Source of the DNA: Pseudomonadota bacterium | Lineage (GTDB): Bacteria; Pseudomonadota; Gammaproteobacteria; Xanthomonadales; Xanthomonadaceae | Assembly (NCBI GenBank): GCA_023430045.1 | Contig: JAEZCF010000126.1 | Coordinates: 1-15,320 of the forward strand | Direction of reading: 5' to 3' | DNA: 15,320 nt | Part shown: piece by piece, positions 6,178-13,604 of the stretch | How positions within the stretch are numbered: position 1 is the first letter of the stretch | How the letters are laid out: every line of letters starts with the position of its first letter | Program-made: the position numbers and the translations under genes | The notes under the pieces: generated by a model | The model's input: the letters and a program-made list of their open reading frames with translations, nothing else | Databases searched by the model: none | What the model was told of the DNA's origin: nothing

Positions 6178-6865
6178 CGTCGTTGTCCGAGTGCAGGCCA
6201 GGCGCACTCTGCCGGAGTACATAACCGATGCCGCGCAGCGTATGGATCTCGACGCCGGCATCCTGCAGCGCGCGTCGCAGCCGCGATACATGTGATTCCA
6301 GCGCGTTGGATTCCACCTGCTCTTCGAGCCCATACACGGCCTGCTCAAGCGCCTGTCGGCGCACCGTCCGTCCCTGCCTCAGGCATAGAGCTTCCAGCAG
6401 CAGCACCTGGCGGCGGGGCAGCGATATCTCTTGGCCATGCACGAACACCTGCCGCGAATCGAAATCGAAGCTCAGTCCGCCGAGCGTCATCATCGGCATC
6501 ATGCGTGCCGGGCGCCGGCCCAGCGCGCGGATGCGCGCCATCAGTTCGGTCATGTCGAACGGCTTGGCCAGGTAGTCGTCCGCGCCCGCATCGAGTCCTT
6601 CCACGCGCGCGCTGACTTCATGCATGGCGGTCAGGATCAGGATGGGCAGATCCGGACGGAGGCTCTTCAAGCGCCCGATGATCGACGCACCGTCACCGTC
6701 AGGGAAGTTGCGATCCAGCAGCAGCAGCCGATACTCGGCCTTGCGCACCGCGTGCTCCGTCGCCGCCAATGTCGGCGTCCAGTCCACTTCGATGCACTGC
6801 CCGCGCAGCACATCGATCAGTGCGCCTGCGAAGCGCTTGTCATCTTCGGCGAGCAGTATCTTCAC
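6158..6865 (-). CDS. OmpR/PmrA-family response regulator
   Basis: A 235-residue cytosolic transcription regulator. The receiver domain (1-115) has the acidic pocket Glu7-Asp8-Asp9, phospho-acceptor Asp51 (LLLLDRNFPDGDG), Thr79 and Lys101 (DDYLAKPF). The C-terminal winged helix (about 125-222) ends in the typical SHVSRLRRAL and IHTLRGIGYVL. The start is GTG, supported by GGGGGAAGG just upstream. Its first base is also the last base of the kinase stop codon (TAGTG), so translation is probably coupled. It is transcribed after the kinase, the reverse of the common regulator-first order. A CTTAAG-N5-CTCAAG repeat in the divergent promoter region is its likely binding site, by analogy with PmrA/QseB; that is inference. 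Confidence 0.94.
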   Translation of the reverse strand: MKILLAEDDKRFAGALIDVLRGQCIEVDWTPTLAATEHAVRKAEYRLLLLDRNFPDGDGASIIGRLKSLRPDLPILILTAMHEVSARVEGLDAGADDYLAKPFDMTELMARIRALGRRPARMMPMMTLGGLSFDFDSRQVFVHGQEISLPRRQVLLLEALCLRQGRTVRRQALEQAVYGLEEQVESNALESHVSRLRRALQDAGVEIHTLRGIGYVLRQSAPGLHSDNDAPRSAR

Positions 6866-8226
6866 TACTGCCTTCCCCCTCTGCGTTGCTGGACGTCCTG
6901 TGGCGCGTTCATGACCGGCAGCAGTACCTCGAACAGCGCACCGCCATCCGGGCCATCTGAAACGCGGATACGGCCACCATGCAACGCCGCCACCTCGCGG
7001 GCGAGATGCAGGCCCAGGCCGCTGCCGTTCACCGGCGTATCCAGCCGGTAGAAGGGCGAAAAGATGCGTTCGCGCTCCTCCAATGCCACGCCAGGTCCAT
7101 TGTCGGCGACGGTCACCCGTCCGCCATCATCGACCTGGAAGGCGATCTCGCCGGAGTGCCCCGCGTGGATGACCGCATTGTGCAGGAGATTCTTGAACAT
7201 CCGTTCCAGCGCTGTGGGGTCGCCAAGCACGAATACGGGCTCGCCGTCGGCTCTGAAGGAAAATGTATAGCCTTCATCGAGTATCACGGGAGCCACTTCG
7301 GCAGCCAATGCGTCGCACAGCGCGAACAGATCGATTGCCGTACGGGGCGCTACGCGCCGTGAAAGCCGCTGCAGGTCCAACAGCTGTCCGGCGATGTTCT
7401 CCAGCCGCGCCATGTCGCTCAGCAGCCGCAGCTTTTCGGTGCTGTGGGGCAGGCCGCTCAGGCGCGTGCGCAGCACGGCCAGTGGCATGCGAAGCTCGTG
7501 GGCTGCATCAGCCAGGAAACGGTCGCGGCTGGAGGACGCCTCCCATATCCGTGCAAGTGCATCGTTGAAGGAATCGGCCAGCGGACGCAGCTCTCCGGGA
7601 AGGTCTGCGGTGGGCAGCAGGCCGCCGGCGCGATCAAGGTTGATGTTCGCCGCGCTTGATGCGACGGTCCGGAAGGTGCGAAGGCTGCGGCGAATGGCCA
7701 ATGGAACAAGCAGCAGCGTCGCCAGCAGGACCGGGAGGAACACCAGCAGTCCGGCGTACTTCATGACCAGCAGCGCGTCGCTGAGAAAGCCGCGTTCCGG
7801 CGTTCCGCCGACGGCCGTCCACAACGTTCCCCATTGGCGGAACTGAGTGACGGCCGTAGCAGCCAGGTGCACGTCGTCGCTGCGGAACTGCATGCCGTGG
7901 AATCTCGGCAGCGCGGCGATGACGGAGTCAAATTCAGACGGCACGCGGCCATAGACCAGGGTGTCGCCATCCGATGAGCGCGCCACGACCCATGCGGTCG
8001 CCTCGTCGTCGAGAAATCCTCGCGGAAGCTGGTCACGGACGATCACCAGTTGGCCGTCACGCCTGTCGATCGCCGATGCTACGTCTTCCGCTAGTTTGCG
8101 TGGGACCTCTTTCCTGGACGGGTCCCATATGACGAACATGACGATCAGCAGCGATGTGATGAATGTGGCGATCTGGATGGCCCCCAATCGCCAGGACAGC
8201 TGGGCGCTCAGTGATGGTGGGGGCAT
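6865..8226 (-). CDS. two-component sensor histidine kinase
   Basis: A 453-residue inner-membrane kinase, partner of the downstream response regulator. Membrane segments lie at about residues 16-34 and 157-178, enclosing a periplasmic sensor of about 120 residues with no motif I recognise. A HAMP-like linker follows. The H-box is FLADAAHELRMPLAVLRTRL with His243 as phosphorylation site (Met replaces the usual Thr of HELRTPL). The N-box is NLLHNAVIHA (Asn350), with DNGPG at 375-379 and GSGLGL at 401-406. I start at the ATG ending at 8226; a 50-residue upstream extension is Pro/Cys-rich, unlike a kinase N-terminus, and would cover the putative operator. No good ribosome site precedes this ATG, so the start is uncertain. 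The signal is unknown; the divergent permeases suggest envelope stress or a toxic peptide or drug. Confidence 0.9.
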   Translation of the reverse strand: MPPPSLSAQLSWRLGAIQIATFITSLLIVMFVIWDPSRKEVPRKLAEDVASAIDRRDGQLVIVRDQLPRGFLDDEATAWVVARSSDGDTLVYGRVPSEFDSVIAALPRFHGMQFRSDDVHLAATAVTQFRQWGTLWTAVGGTPERGFLSDALLVMKYAGLLVFLPVLLATLLLVPLAIRRSLRTFRTVASSAANINLDRAGGLLPTADLPGELRPLADSFNDALARIWEASSSRDRFLADAAHELRMPLAVLRTRLSGLPHSTEKLRLLSDMARLENIAGQLLDLQRLSRRVAPRTAIDLFALCDALAAEVAPVILDEGYTFSFRADGEPVFVLGDPTALERMFKNLLHNAVIHAGHSGEIAFQVDDGGRVTVADNGPGVALEERERIFSPFYRLDTPVNGSGLGLHLAREVAALHGGRIRVSDGPDGGALFEVLLPVMNAPQDVQQRRGGRQ

Positions 8227-8323
8227 GGGGGCGGATCGACAGAGGCAATGTTGGTCGTCAGGCCGGACGCAAGGCGGGCGCGGGAAAGGGGGGTGCCGCA
8301 GCTGAAACGGGGAATTGCCATCT

Positions 8324-8340
8324 CTTAAGCTTCCCTCAAG
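8324..8340 (+). promoter_or_regulatory. CTTAAG-N5-CTCAAG direct repeat, candidate PmrA/QseB-type operator
   Basis: Two 6-base half-sites 11 bp apart (one helical turn), at 8324-8329 and 8335-8340, lie in the 192-bp gap between the divergent kinase and permease genes. The first matches the PmrA-type half-site YTTAAK exactly; the second differs at one base. The repeat extends to AAGCTTCCC/AAGGTTCCC (8327-8335, 8338-8346). It sits about 21 bp before a -10-like element where a -35 would be, as in activator-dependent promoters. CTTAAG is self-complementary, so orientation is ambiguous and autoregulation is possible. Confidence 0.5.
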
Positions 8341-8361
8341 GTTCCCACAAAGTACAACTGC

Positions 8362-8367
8362 TATTAA
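8362..8367 (+). promoter_or_regulatory. -10-like element for the permease operon
   Basis: TATTAA lies in an otherwise G/C-rich region, 51 bases before the first permease ATG. The matching -35 position (about 8339-8344, AGGTTC) is poor and overlaps the candidate regulator repeat, consistent with a promoter that needs activation. Inferred from sequence only. Confidence 0.4.
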
Positions 8368-8418
8368 TGGCTTCACCAGCCATCATGCTGAGGAACCCAC
8401 GGGGGGCGGGACATCGCA

Positions 8419-9738
8419 ATGTTGACGTACTACCTGAAGATGACGCTTCACAGCATGCGCCGGAACAAGATGCTGACGCTGCTGATGGTGTTGGCGATAT
8501 CGGTGGGTATCGGCGCCAGCATGACGACGTTGACCGTCGTCCATCTGCTTTCCGGCGATCCGCTGCCCGGACGCAGCCAGGAAATCTACTATCCGCAGGT
8601 CGATGTCGATCCGGGCTCGAAGGGGCGCGAGCCCCATGACGTGCTGGATTACCGTACCGCCCATGATCTCTGGTCCACCCGCGCCGCGGCCCAGCAGACC
8701 CTGGTGGTCACCAATCCGGTGAAGCTGCGGGTGGAAGGTGGTTCATCGGTTCCGCTGATGCGCTCATCGCTGTCGACGACCACCGACTTCGCGACGATGT
8801 TCAACGTGCCGCTGGCGCAGGGCCGCTGGTGGTCCAGCGAGGAAGACGAGGGCAAGGCGCGCGTCGCGGTTATTTCCTCGACCCTCAACCAGCAGCTGTT
8901 CGGCGGACGCAACAGCATCGGCGAGTCCATCCGCATCAAGGACACGCCGGTACGGGTGATCGGCGTCATGAAGCCCTGGCGGCCATCGCCGCTGTTCTAC
9001 AAGGTGCGTGGCGGGCGCTTCAGCGGCGGGCAGACCGGCGGCTTCTTCGCGGCGGCCGACGATGTGTTCCTGCCACTGTCAGCGAGCCTGGACATCAACG
9101 CCGGCGACTTCCAGCCCTTCACCTGCTGGGCCGCGCCCGAGCAGCGCGGCCACCTGCAGAACGCGCCCTGCGTATGGGTGCACCTGTGGGTGCGGCTGGG
9201 CAGCCCTGCCAAGGTCGCCGCCTACCGGCAGCTGCTGCAGAACTATGCCAGTGACCAGAAAGCCCGCGGGCGCATCGCCCATGCTGACAACACGCGGCTG
9301 CGATCGCTGCGGGAATGGCTGGCGTTCAACCAGGTGGTTCCCAGCGACATCAAGCTGCAGACGCTGTTGTCGTTCGCCTTCCTGGGCATCTGCCTGGCCA
9401 ACGTGATTGGTCTGCTGCTCGCCAAGTTTCTGCGGCACGGCCCGGAAATCGGTCTTCGTCGCGCGCTGGGTGCCAGCCGCTACTCGATATTCGTGCAGTG
9501 CCTTGCCGAGGCTGCGCTCATCGGTGCGCTCGGCGGAATCGGCGGCTGGCTGCTGACGCTGGTCGGGTTGAAGGTGATGCGCTCGCAGCCGGTCGCCTAC
9601 GCGGATCTGGCGCATCTGGATGTCACCATGCTCCTGGTCACCTTCCTGCTGTCGGTGTCCGCCACGCTTGTCGCCGGCGCGATTCCCGCGCTGCGGGCCA
9701 GCGTCATCCAGCCGGTCGCACAACTGAAACTTCTCTGA
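8419..9738 (+). CDS. MacB/FtsX-type ABC transporter permease (first of pair)
   Basis: A 439-residue inner-membrane permease of the type VII ABC (MacB/LolCE/FtsX) architecture. One membrane segment lies at about residues 19-44. A large periplasmic MacB-like core spans about 45-310 and contains ARVAVISSTLNQQLFG and VRVIGVMKP. Three C-terminal membrane segments lie at about 314-337, 361-386 and 402-426. EIGLRRALGAS (343-353) is the conserved cytoplasmic coupling motif that contacts the ATPase. No nucleotide-binding domain is fused, unlike MacB itself. The second permease follows after 9 bases, so the two are co-transcribed and probably form a heterodimer. Such transporters usually expel substrates or transmit force across the periplasm; the substrate is unknown. 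The divergent two-component system probably controls it. Confidence 0.88.
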   Translation: MLTYYLKMTLHSMRRNKMLTLLMVLAISVGIGASMTTLTVVHLLSGDPLPGRSQEIYYPQVDVDPGSKGREPHDVLDYRTAHDLWSTRAAAQQTLVVTNPVKLRVEGGSSVPLMRSSLSTTTDFATMFNVPLAQGRWWSSEEDEGKARVAVISSTLNQQLFGGRNSIGESIRIKDTPVRVIGVMKPWRPSPLFYKVRGGRFSGGQTGGFFAAADDVFLPLSASLDINAGDFQPFTCWAAPEQRGHLQNAPCVWVHLWVRLGSPAKVAAYRQLLQNYASDQKARGRIAHADNTRLRSLREWLAFNQVVPSDIKLQTLLSFAFLGICLANVIGLLLAKFLRHGPEIGLRRALGASRYSIFVQCLAEAALIGALGGIGGWLLTLVGLKVMRSQPVAYADLAHLDVTMLLVTFLLSVSATLVAGAIPALRASVIQPVAQLKLL

Positions 9739-9747
9739 GGGCATCGC

Positions 9748-10962
9748 ATGCAGTTCGGAATCGTGCTGGCGGCACTGAAGAAACATCGCATGGCGACTTT
9801 CCTGATCGCCCTGGAGATCGCCTTGGCCTGCGGCGTTCTCTGCAATGCCATCTTCCTGATGATCGAACGCAGCAACGGAATGCAGCTGGTCAGCGGCGTG
9901 GACGAGTCCGCGCTGGGCATCGTGCAACTGGCCGGTTTCCAGCCGGAAAACGCCGCCGACATCAATGCGCGGGTACTGGGCGCCATCCGCCAGGTACAGG
10001 GCGTCACGGCCGCCGGCGTCATCAGCGCACTACCGTTTGGCAATCCCGGTACGCGCGCCGGCGTCTTTGTGGATGAGGGGCTGCAGCGCAGCGGTGGCGT
10101 GCTCGATTTCTACCTGATGGAGCCGGCGGCACTGGATGCGTTGGGCCTCACGCTGGTAGCTGGCCGGCTGCCGACCCCGGACGAGTACGCACCGATCGAT
10201 GCGTACCTGCCGGCCAATCCCCCGGTACTGGTGACCGAGGAGCTGGCACAGCGCTACTGGCCCGGCGAGAGCGCCCTGGGTCGCAGCATCTGGGCCATGG
10301 ATACCCGGCTGCAGGTCATCGGGGTGATCGAGCACCTGTCCGTGACCCAGCCTGGCGGAGGCGAGGCGCTCGGCGCGGACTGGTCGCTGGTGGTGCCGGC
10401 ACAGCCAGGTCCCAAGCTGGCGGGGCGTTACGTGGTGCGCGCCGGAGGCGCCGAACTGCCGCGCGTGATGCGTGACGTAGAGGCGGCGGTGCAGCGTGCT
10501 GCCCCGGACGTGGTGTATGACGCCGACGCCAGCCGCAGCGTTCCGCAACTGCGCAGGACCTACTTCGAGGGCGCACGGGTGATGCGCGGCATGCTGGCCG
10601 GCGTCATCGTCGCGCTGCTGGGCGCCACCGCGCTGGGAATCGTTGGCCTGGCCAGTTACTGGGTGGACCAGCGCCGCAACCAGATCGGCATACGACGCGC
10701 GCTGGGTGCGACGCGCAGGGACATCCTGCGGTACTTCCAGGTAGAGAATTTCATCATCGTGTCGTTGGGAATCGCCGTCGGCGTACTGCTGGCGTACGGG
10801 ATGAATCTTGTCCTCATGCGCTTCTACGAACTGCCGCGCCTGCCGTTGCTCTATGTACCGGTCAGTGCATTGATGCTGTGGTCGCTGGGACAGCTGGCGG
10901 TGCTGGCGCCGGCCCTGCGCGCCGCAGCCATCGCCCCTGTTGCCGCGATCCGCTCGCTATGA
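9748..10962 (+). CDS. MacB/FtsX-type ABC transporter permease (second of pair)
   Basis: A 404-residue partner of the preceding permease with the same plan. The N-terminal membrane segment is at about residues 17-38. The periplasmic core spans about 40-275 (VLVTEELAQRYWPGESALGRSI is typical of the MacB core). C-terminal membrane segments lie at about 281-304, 334-356 and 367-392. QIGIRRALGATRRDI (312-326) is the ATPase-coupling motif. Its start is 9 bases after the previous stop; the ribosome site (GAGGG) abuts that stop, suggesting coupled translation. No ATPase or membrane-fusion gene follows: 179 bp downstream a Zur-controlled receptor gene begins. The ATPase must therefore be supplied from elsewhere, or the complex is incomplete here. 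Confidence 0.88.
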   Translation: MQFGIVLAALKKHRMATFLIALEIALACGVLCNAIFLMIERSNGMQLVSGVDESALGIVQLAGFQPENAADINARVLGAIRQVQGVTAAGVISALPFGNPGTRAGVFVDEGLQRSGGVLDFYLMEPAALDALGLTLVAGRLPTPDEYAPIDAYLPANPPVLVTEELAQRYWPGESALGRSIWAMDTRLQVIGVIEHLSVTQPGGGEALGADWSLVVPAQPGPKLAGRYVVRAGGAELPRVMRDVEAAVQRAAPDVVYDADASRSVPQLRRTYFEGARVMRGMLAGVIVALLGATALGIVGLASYWVDQRRNQIGIRRALGATRRDILRYFQVENFIIVSLGIAVGVLLAYGMNLVLMRFYELPRLPLLYVPVSALMLWSLGQLAVLAPALRAAAIAPVAAIRSL

Positions 10963-11098
10963 GCGCCGTATCCTGCGGCTCTTTCCACGTGCGTTCTTCA
11001 GGTGATCTGGCTGCTGCGCAGGTGGGACGCACCAGTTGGATGGTCGATGGGGCGGCTGTCGACATGACGGAAGCACCACCCCCATGCTTGATGCCGTT

Positions 11099-11117
11099 AA
11101 TGTGACGTTATAACATT
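11099..11117. promoter_or_regulatory. Zur box upstream of the TonB-dependent receptor
   Basis: AATGTGACGTTATAACATT matches the core of the published gammaproteobacterial Zur signal (AATGTTATANTATAACATT) at 15 of 18 defined positions, with perfect outer arms AATGT/ACATT. It overlaps a -10-like TATAAC (11109-11114), with TTGATG at 11088-11093 as a weak -35, so zinc-loaded Zur would block transcription. It ends 24 bp before the receptor start. The match is counted directly; use by Zur is inference. Confidence 0.72.
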
Positions 11118-11141
11118 GCGCATCATTTTCCGGGGGGTTGT

Positions 11142-13472
11142 ATGCGGCGCCATGCTCTTGCAGTTGCAGTGTTTCTTTGTGTCCAGGAGGCCCACGCCGC
11201 TGACGACGTCACACTTCCAACAGTGGAGGTTGAAGCCGCCCAGATCTCCCGCGTCGACAACCGAGTCCATGTAAACAACGTCCAGGCGCCAAACCGGACG
11301 CTGGGTGACATGCTTGAACAGGTGCCTGGCGTACAAAGCAGTGCGTTCGGGCCCAACGCGGGCGCACCGGTGATCCGCGCCCTGAGCGGCAACCGCGTGC
11401 AGATCCTTGAGGACGGTCAGTCCATCCTGGGCATGAACGCGCTCAGCGGTGACATCAACGTTCCATTCGACACGCTTTTCGTAAAGGGCGTTACGGTGAC
11501 CAGGTCCGCCGACACGGTGCGCTTTGGTGGCAACGCGATCGGTGGCAGCGTCAACATCGACACCGGCCTGATCTCGCGGAAGATGGAAGAGAAGGATCAG
11601 GAAATGGAGCTCATGCTGCGCAAGGGATTCAACGATGCCGACGCCCAAGGCTTCCGCATGAACTTCAATAACCAGCGCAACGTGTCCACCAACCTGCAGA
11701 TGTCCGTGCAACGCATTTCACACTACGACATTCCGGGAAACAGCAAGGCAGGTGCCTGCGACAGCCAGCTGTTCCCTGCGGCCGGCGGTGTAAACAGCGC
11801 GCTTGCGGACAGCTGCCAGAAGGAAGCGCGGGTGCAGCAGGTCTACAACAAGGCGTCCCAGCCGTTCATCGATCAGTTCATGACCGAGAACCCCGACTGG
11901 GCGGACGGCGATTTCTCCTTCTTCACCAACCGACCGACATCGGTCTGGATGGGCAAGACGTACGTGAACCCGGCCAACCCCCAGTACGTGGAGGGGACCC
12001 CTTCCTACGTGCAGAACAAGATCAGTCGCGACGTTACGCCCAACTACCGTGGCACCTTGGGCAACAGCTATTTCAAGAACGCACACCTGGCAGCAGGTTC
12101 GACCTACTTCTTCGATCGCGGCTATATCGCAGCGAGCATGGACTCGAAGGACAGCGAATACGGCGTTCCGGGGTTCTCCATGGAGAATCTCTCGTTTGGC
12201 TCGGATTACAGCGAAGGTCGTCCGGTAGGCGTGAAGCTCAAGCAGGACAAGTACACGCTTGAGGCGAACCTGCAGGATCCGCTGCGCTTCTTCGAGCGGG
12301 CCGAGCTGAAGCTGTCCAGGCTGGACAACACTTCGGGCGAATACCTGGGTTCATCGAAGGCCAACGCGTACGATTTCGAGACCAACCAGGCCGAACTCGT
12401 TCTCTCCCACGATCCCGCCGGTCCTCTCAGCGGCTTCCTGGGGGCGAGTCATCGTACCCGGGACATCAAGGGAAGCGGGTCGCAGCGGTACCTGCCCGAT
12501 GTAACAACCGACGCCACGGCCTTCTTCTTCAAGGAAAGCCTCGACGTTGGCTGGGCAACCTTCGACGCCGGGTTCCGGCATGAGCGCATCGATCACCAGA
12601 TTGAGCAGAGTCGCTTCAAGACCTCGCGCAACTCGCCCAACGTCGCCCTGGAAGATCGTGCGTTCTCGTTGAACAGCCACAGTATCGGCGGCTACTTCGA
12701 GCTCGGCAGACTCTTTTCCGCCAGGATCCGTTACTCGGACTCGGAGCGGGCACCGGACGTCAACGAACTGTATGCCAGCAACCCGCACTACTCGATCATG
12801 ACGCAGGAGGAGGGCAGCCAGACGCTGGATCCGGAACGGGCGAAGACCTCGGAGTTCACGCTCGCCTTCAGCAATGCAGGCTTCGGCACCTCGGCCACCG
12901 CCTATGAGATGAAGTACGAGAACTACCTCTATCAGGGCTATTCCGGGCTGCAGACCGCCAACCGCCTGCCGCTCAAGTACTGGAAGCAGACCGACACGAC
13001 GGTGAAGGGCTTCGAGATCGACGTCTCCCAGGCGCTGGACCTGGGCGCTTTCGGCACGCTCAACCTGTCGGCCTTCTCTGATCTGGTCAAGAACAAGGCT
13101 GACAGCCCGGACGCGCTGCGCGCGCACAACGATGGCGAGTATCTGCCCAACATGCCGACCAATCGTTACGGTGCCACCATCGCGTGGGAGAACCGCCGAT
13201 GGAAGGCACGCGTGTCCAGCACGTACTACGACAAACAGAAGTACCTGGGCAGGGCAGTCAGCGAGGAGGTTCCCCTGGACGGGTTCAACATGCTTGACCT
13301 GCTGGTGAGCCGCGAATTGCAGGTCAGCAACGCCTATGTTTCCGGTCTGGAAGTCTTCATCAACGGCTCAAACCTTCTCGATGAGGAGGCCCGCCCGCAC
13401 AACTCGCCGCTGAAGTACATCGCGCCTCTGCCTGGCCGCGGGTTCCAGGTGGGACTGACCGTGAAGCTGTAG
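11142..13472 (+). CDS. znuD: ZnuD-like TonB-dependent outer-membrane receptor (probable zinc uptake)
   Basis: A 776-residue outer-membrane beta-barrel receptor. The signal peptide is residues 1-19 (cleavage after AHA). A TonB-box-like TLPTVEVEA lies at 24-32. The plug domain runs to about 150 (TLGDMLEQVPGVQ, APVIRALSGNRVQILEDGQ). The C-terminal barrel ends in GFQVGLTVKL. NSPLKYIAPLPGRGF near the end and APDVNELYASNPH in the barrel resemble the ZnuD family of zinc (and haem) receptors. Cys206 and Cys225 could form a disulfide in an early extracellular loop. The protein is not His-rich, unlike neisserial ZnuD. A Zur box overlaps its promoter, independently supporting zinc-repressed expression; a GGGGGG ribosome site precedes the ATG. 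Other metals or siderophores cannot be excluded. Confidence 0.85.
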   Translation: MRRHALAVAVFLCVQEAHAADDVTLPTVEVEAAQISRVDNRVHVNNVQAPNRTLGDMLEQVPGVQSSAFGPNAGAPVIRALSGNRVQILEDGQSILGMNALSGDINVPFDTLFVKGVTVTRSADTVRFGGNAIGGSVNIDTGLISRKMEEKDQEMELMLRKGFNDADAQGFRMNFNNQRNVSTNLQMSVQRISHYDIPGNSKAGACDSQLFPAAGGVNSALADSCQKEARVQQVYNKASQPFIDQFMTENPDWADGDFSFFTNRPTSVWMGKTYVNPANPQYVEGTPSYVQNKISRDVTPNYRGTLGNSYFKNAHLAAGSTYFFDRGYIAASMDSKDSEYGVPGFSMENLSFGSDYSEGRPVGVKLKQDKYTLEANLQDPLRFFERAELKLSRLDNTSGEYLGSSKANAYDFETNQAELVLSHDPAGPLSGFLGASHRTRDIKGSGSQRYLPDVTTDATAFFFKESLDVGWATFDAGFRHERIDHQIEQSRFKTSRNSPNVALEDRAFSLNSHSIGGYFELGRLFSARIRYSDSERAPDVNELYASNPHYSIMTQEEGSQTLDPERAKTSEFTLAFSNAGFGTSATAYEMKYENYLYQGYSGLQTANRLPLKYWKQTDTTVKGFEIDVSQALDLGAFGTLNLSAFSDLVKNKADSPDALRAHNDGEYLPNMPTNRYGATIAWENRRWKARVSSTYYDKQKYLGRAVSEEVPLDGFNMLDLLVSRELQVSNAYVSGLEVFINGSNLLDEEARPHNSPLKYIAPLPGRGFQVGLTVKL

Positions 13473-13496
13473 CCAAAGCGGCATCCAGTGGTGGCG

Positions 13497-13508
13497 CCTT
13501 GCGCAAGG
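13497..13508. other. 12-bp perfect palindrome in the receptor/comM intergenic gap
   Basis: CCTTGCGCAAGG is a perfect palindrome located 25 bases after the receptor stop, in the 132-bp gap between convergent genes. It could fold as a short stem, but it has no T-run. No clear intrinsic terminator is visible for either gene in this gap. Confidence 0.3.
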
Positions 13509-13604
13509 TCAGGTGCCCGACTGGCTGGGAAACCGCAGCATCCGGGGACGCGACATCCAGATCGTCGATGGTGCTGTTGTCGATGTGGCCGGGATGATGG
13601 GATA

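Noticed and set aside
8227..8376. 50-residue N-terminal extension of the sensor kinase
   Set aside because: The added stretch is rich in Pro, Arg and Cys, unlike a kinase N-terminus, and would place the putative regulator box inside the coding region.
10959..11105. 48-residue frame starting in an ATGA overlap with the second permease stop
   Set aside because: The overlap looks like translational coupling, but third-position G/C is only about 60%, well below the neighbouring genes, there is no recognisable motif, and the stop falls inside the Zur box.
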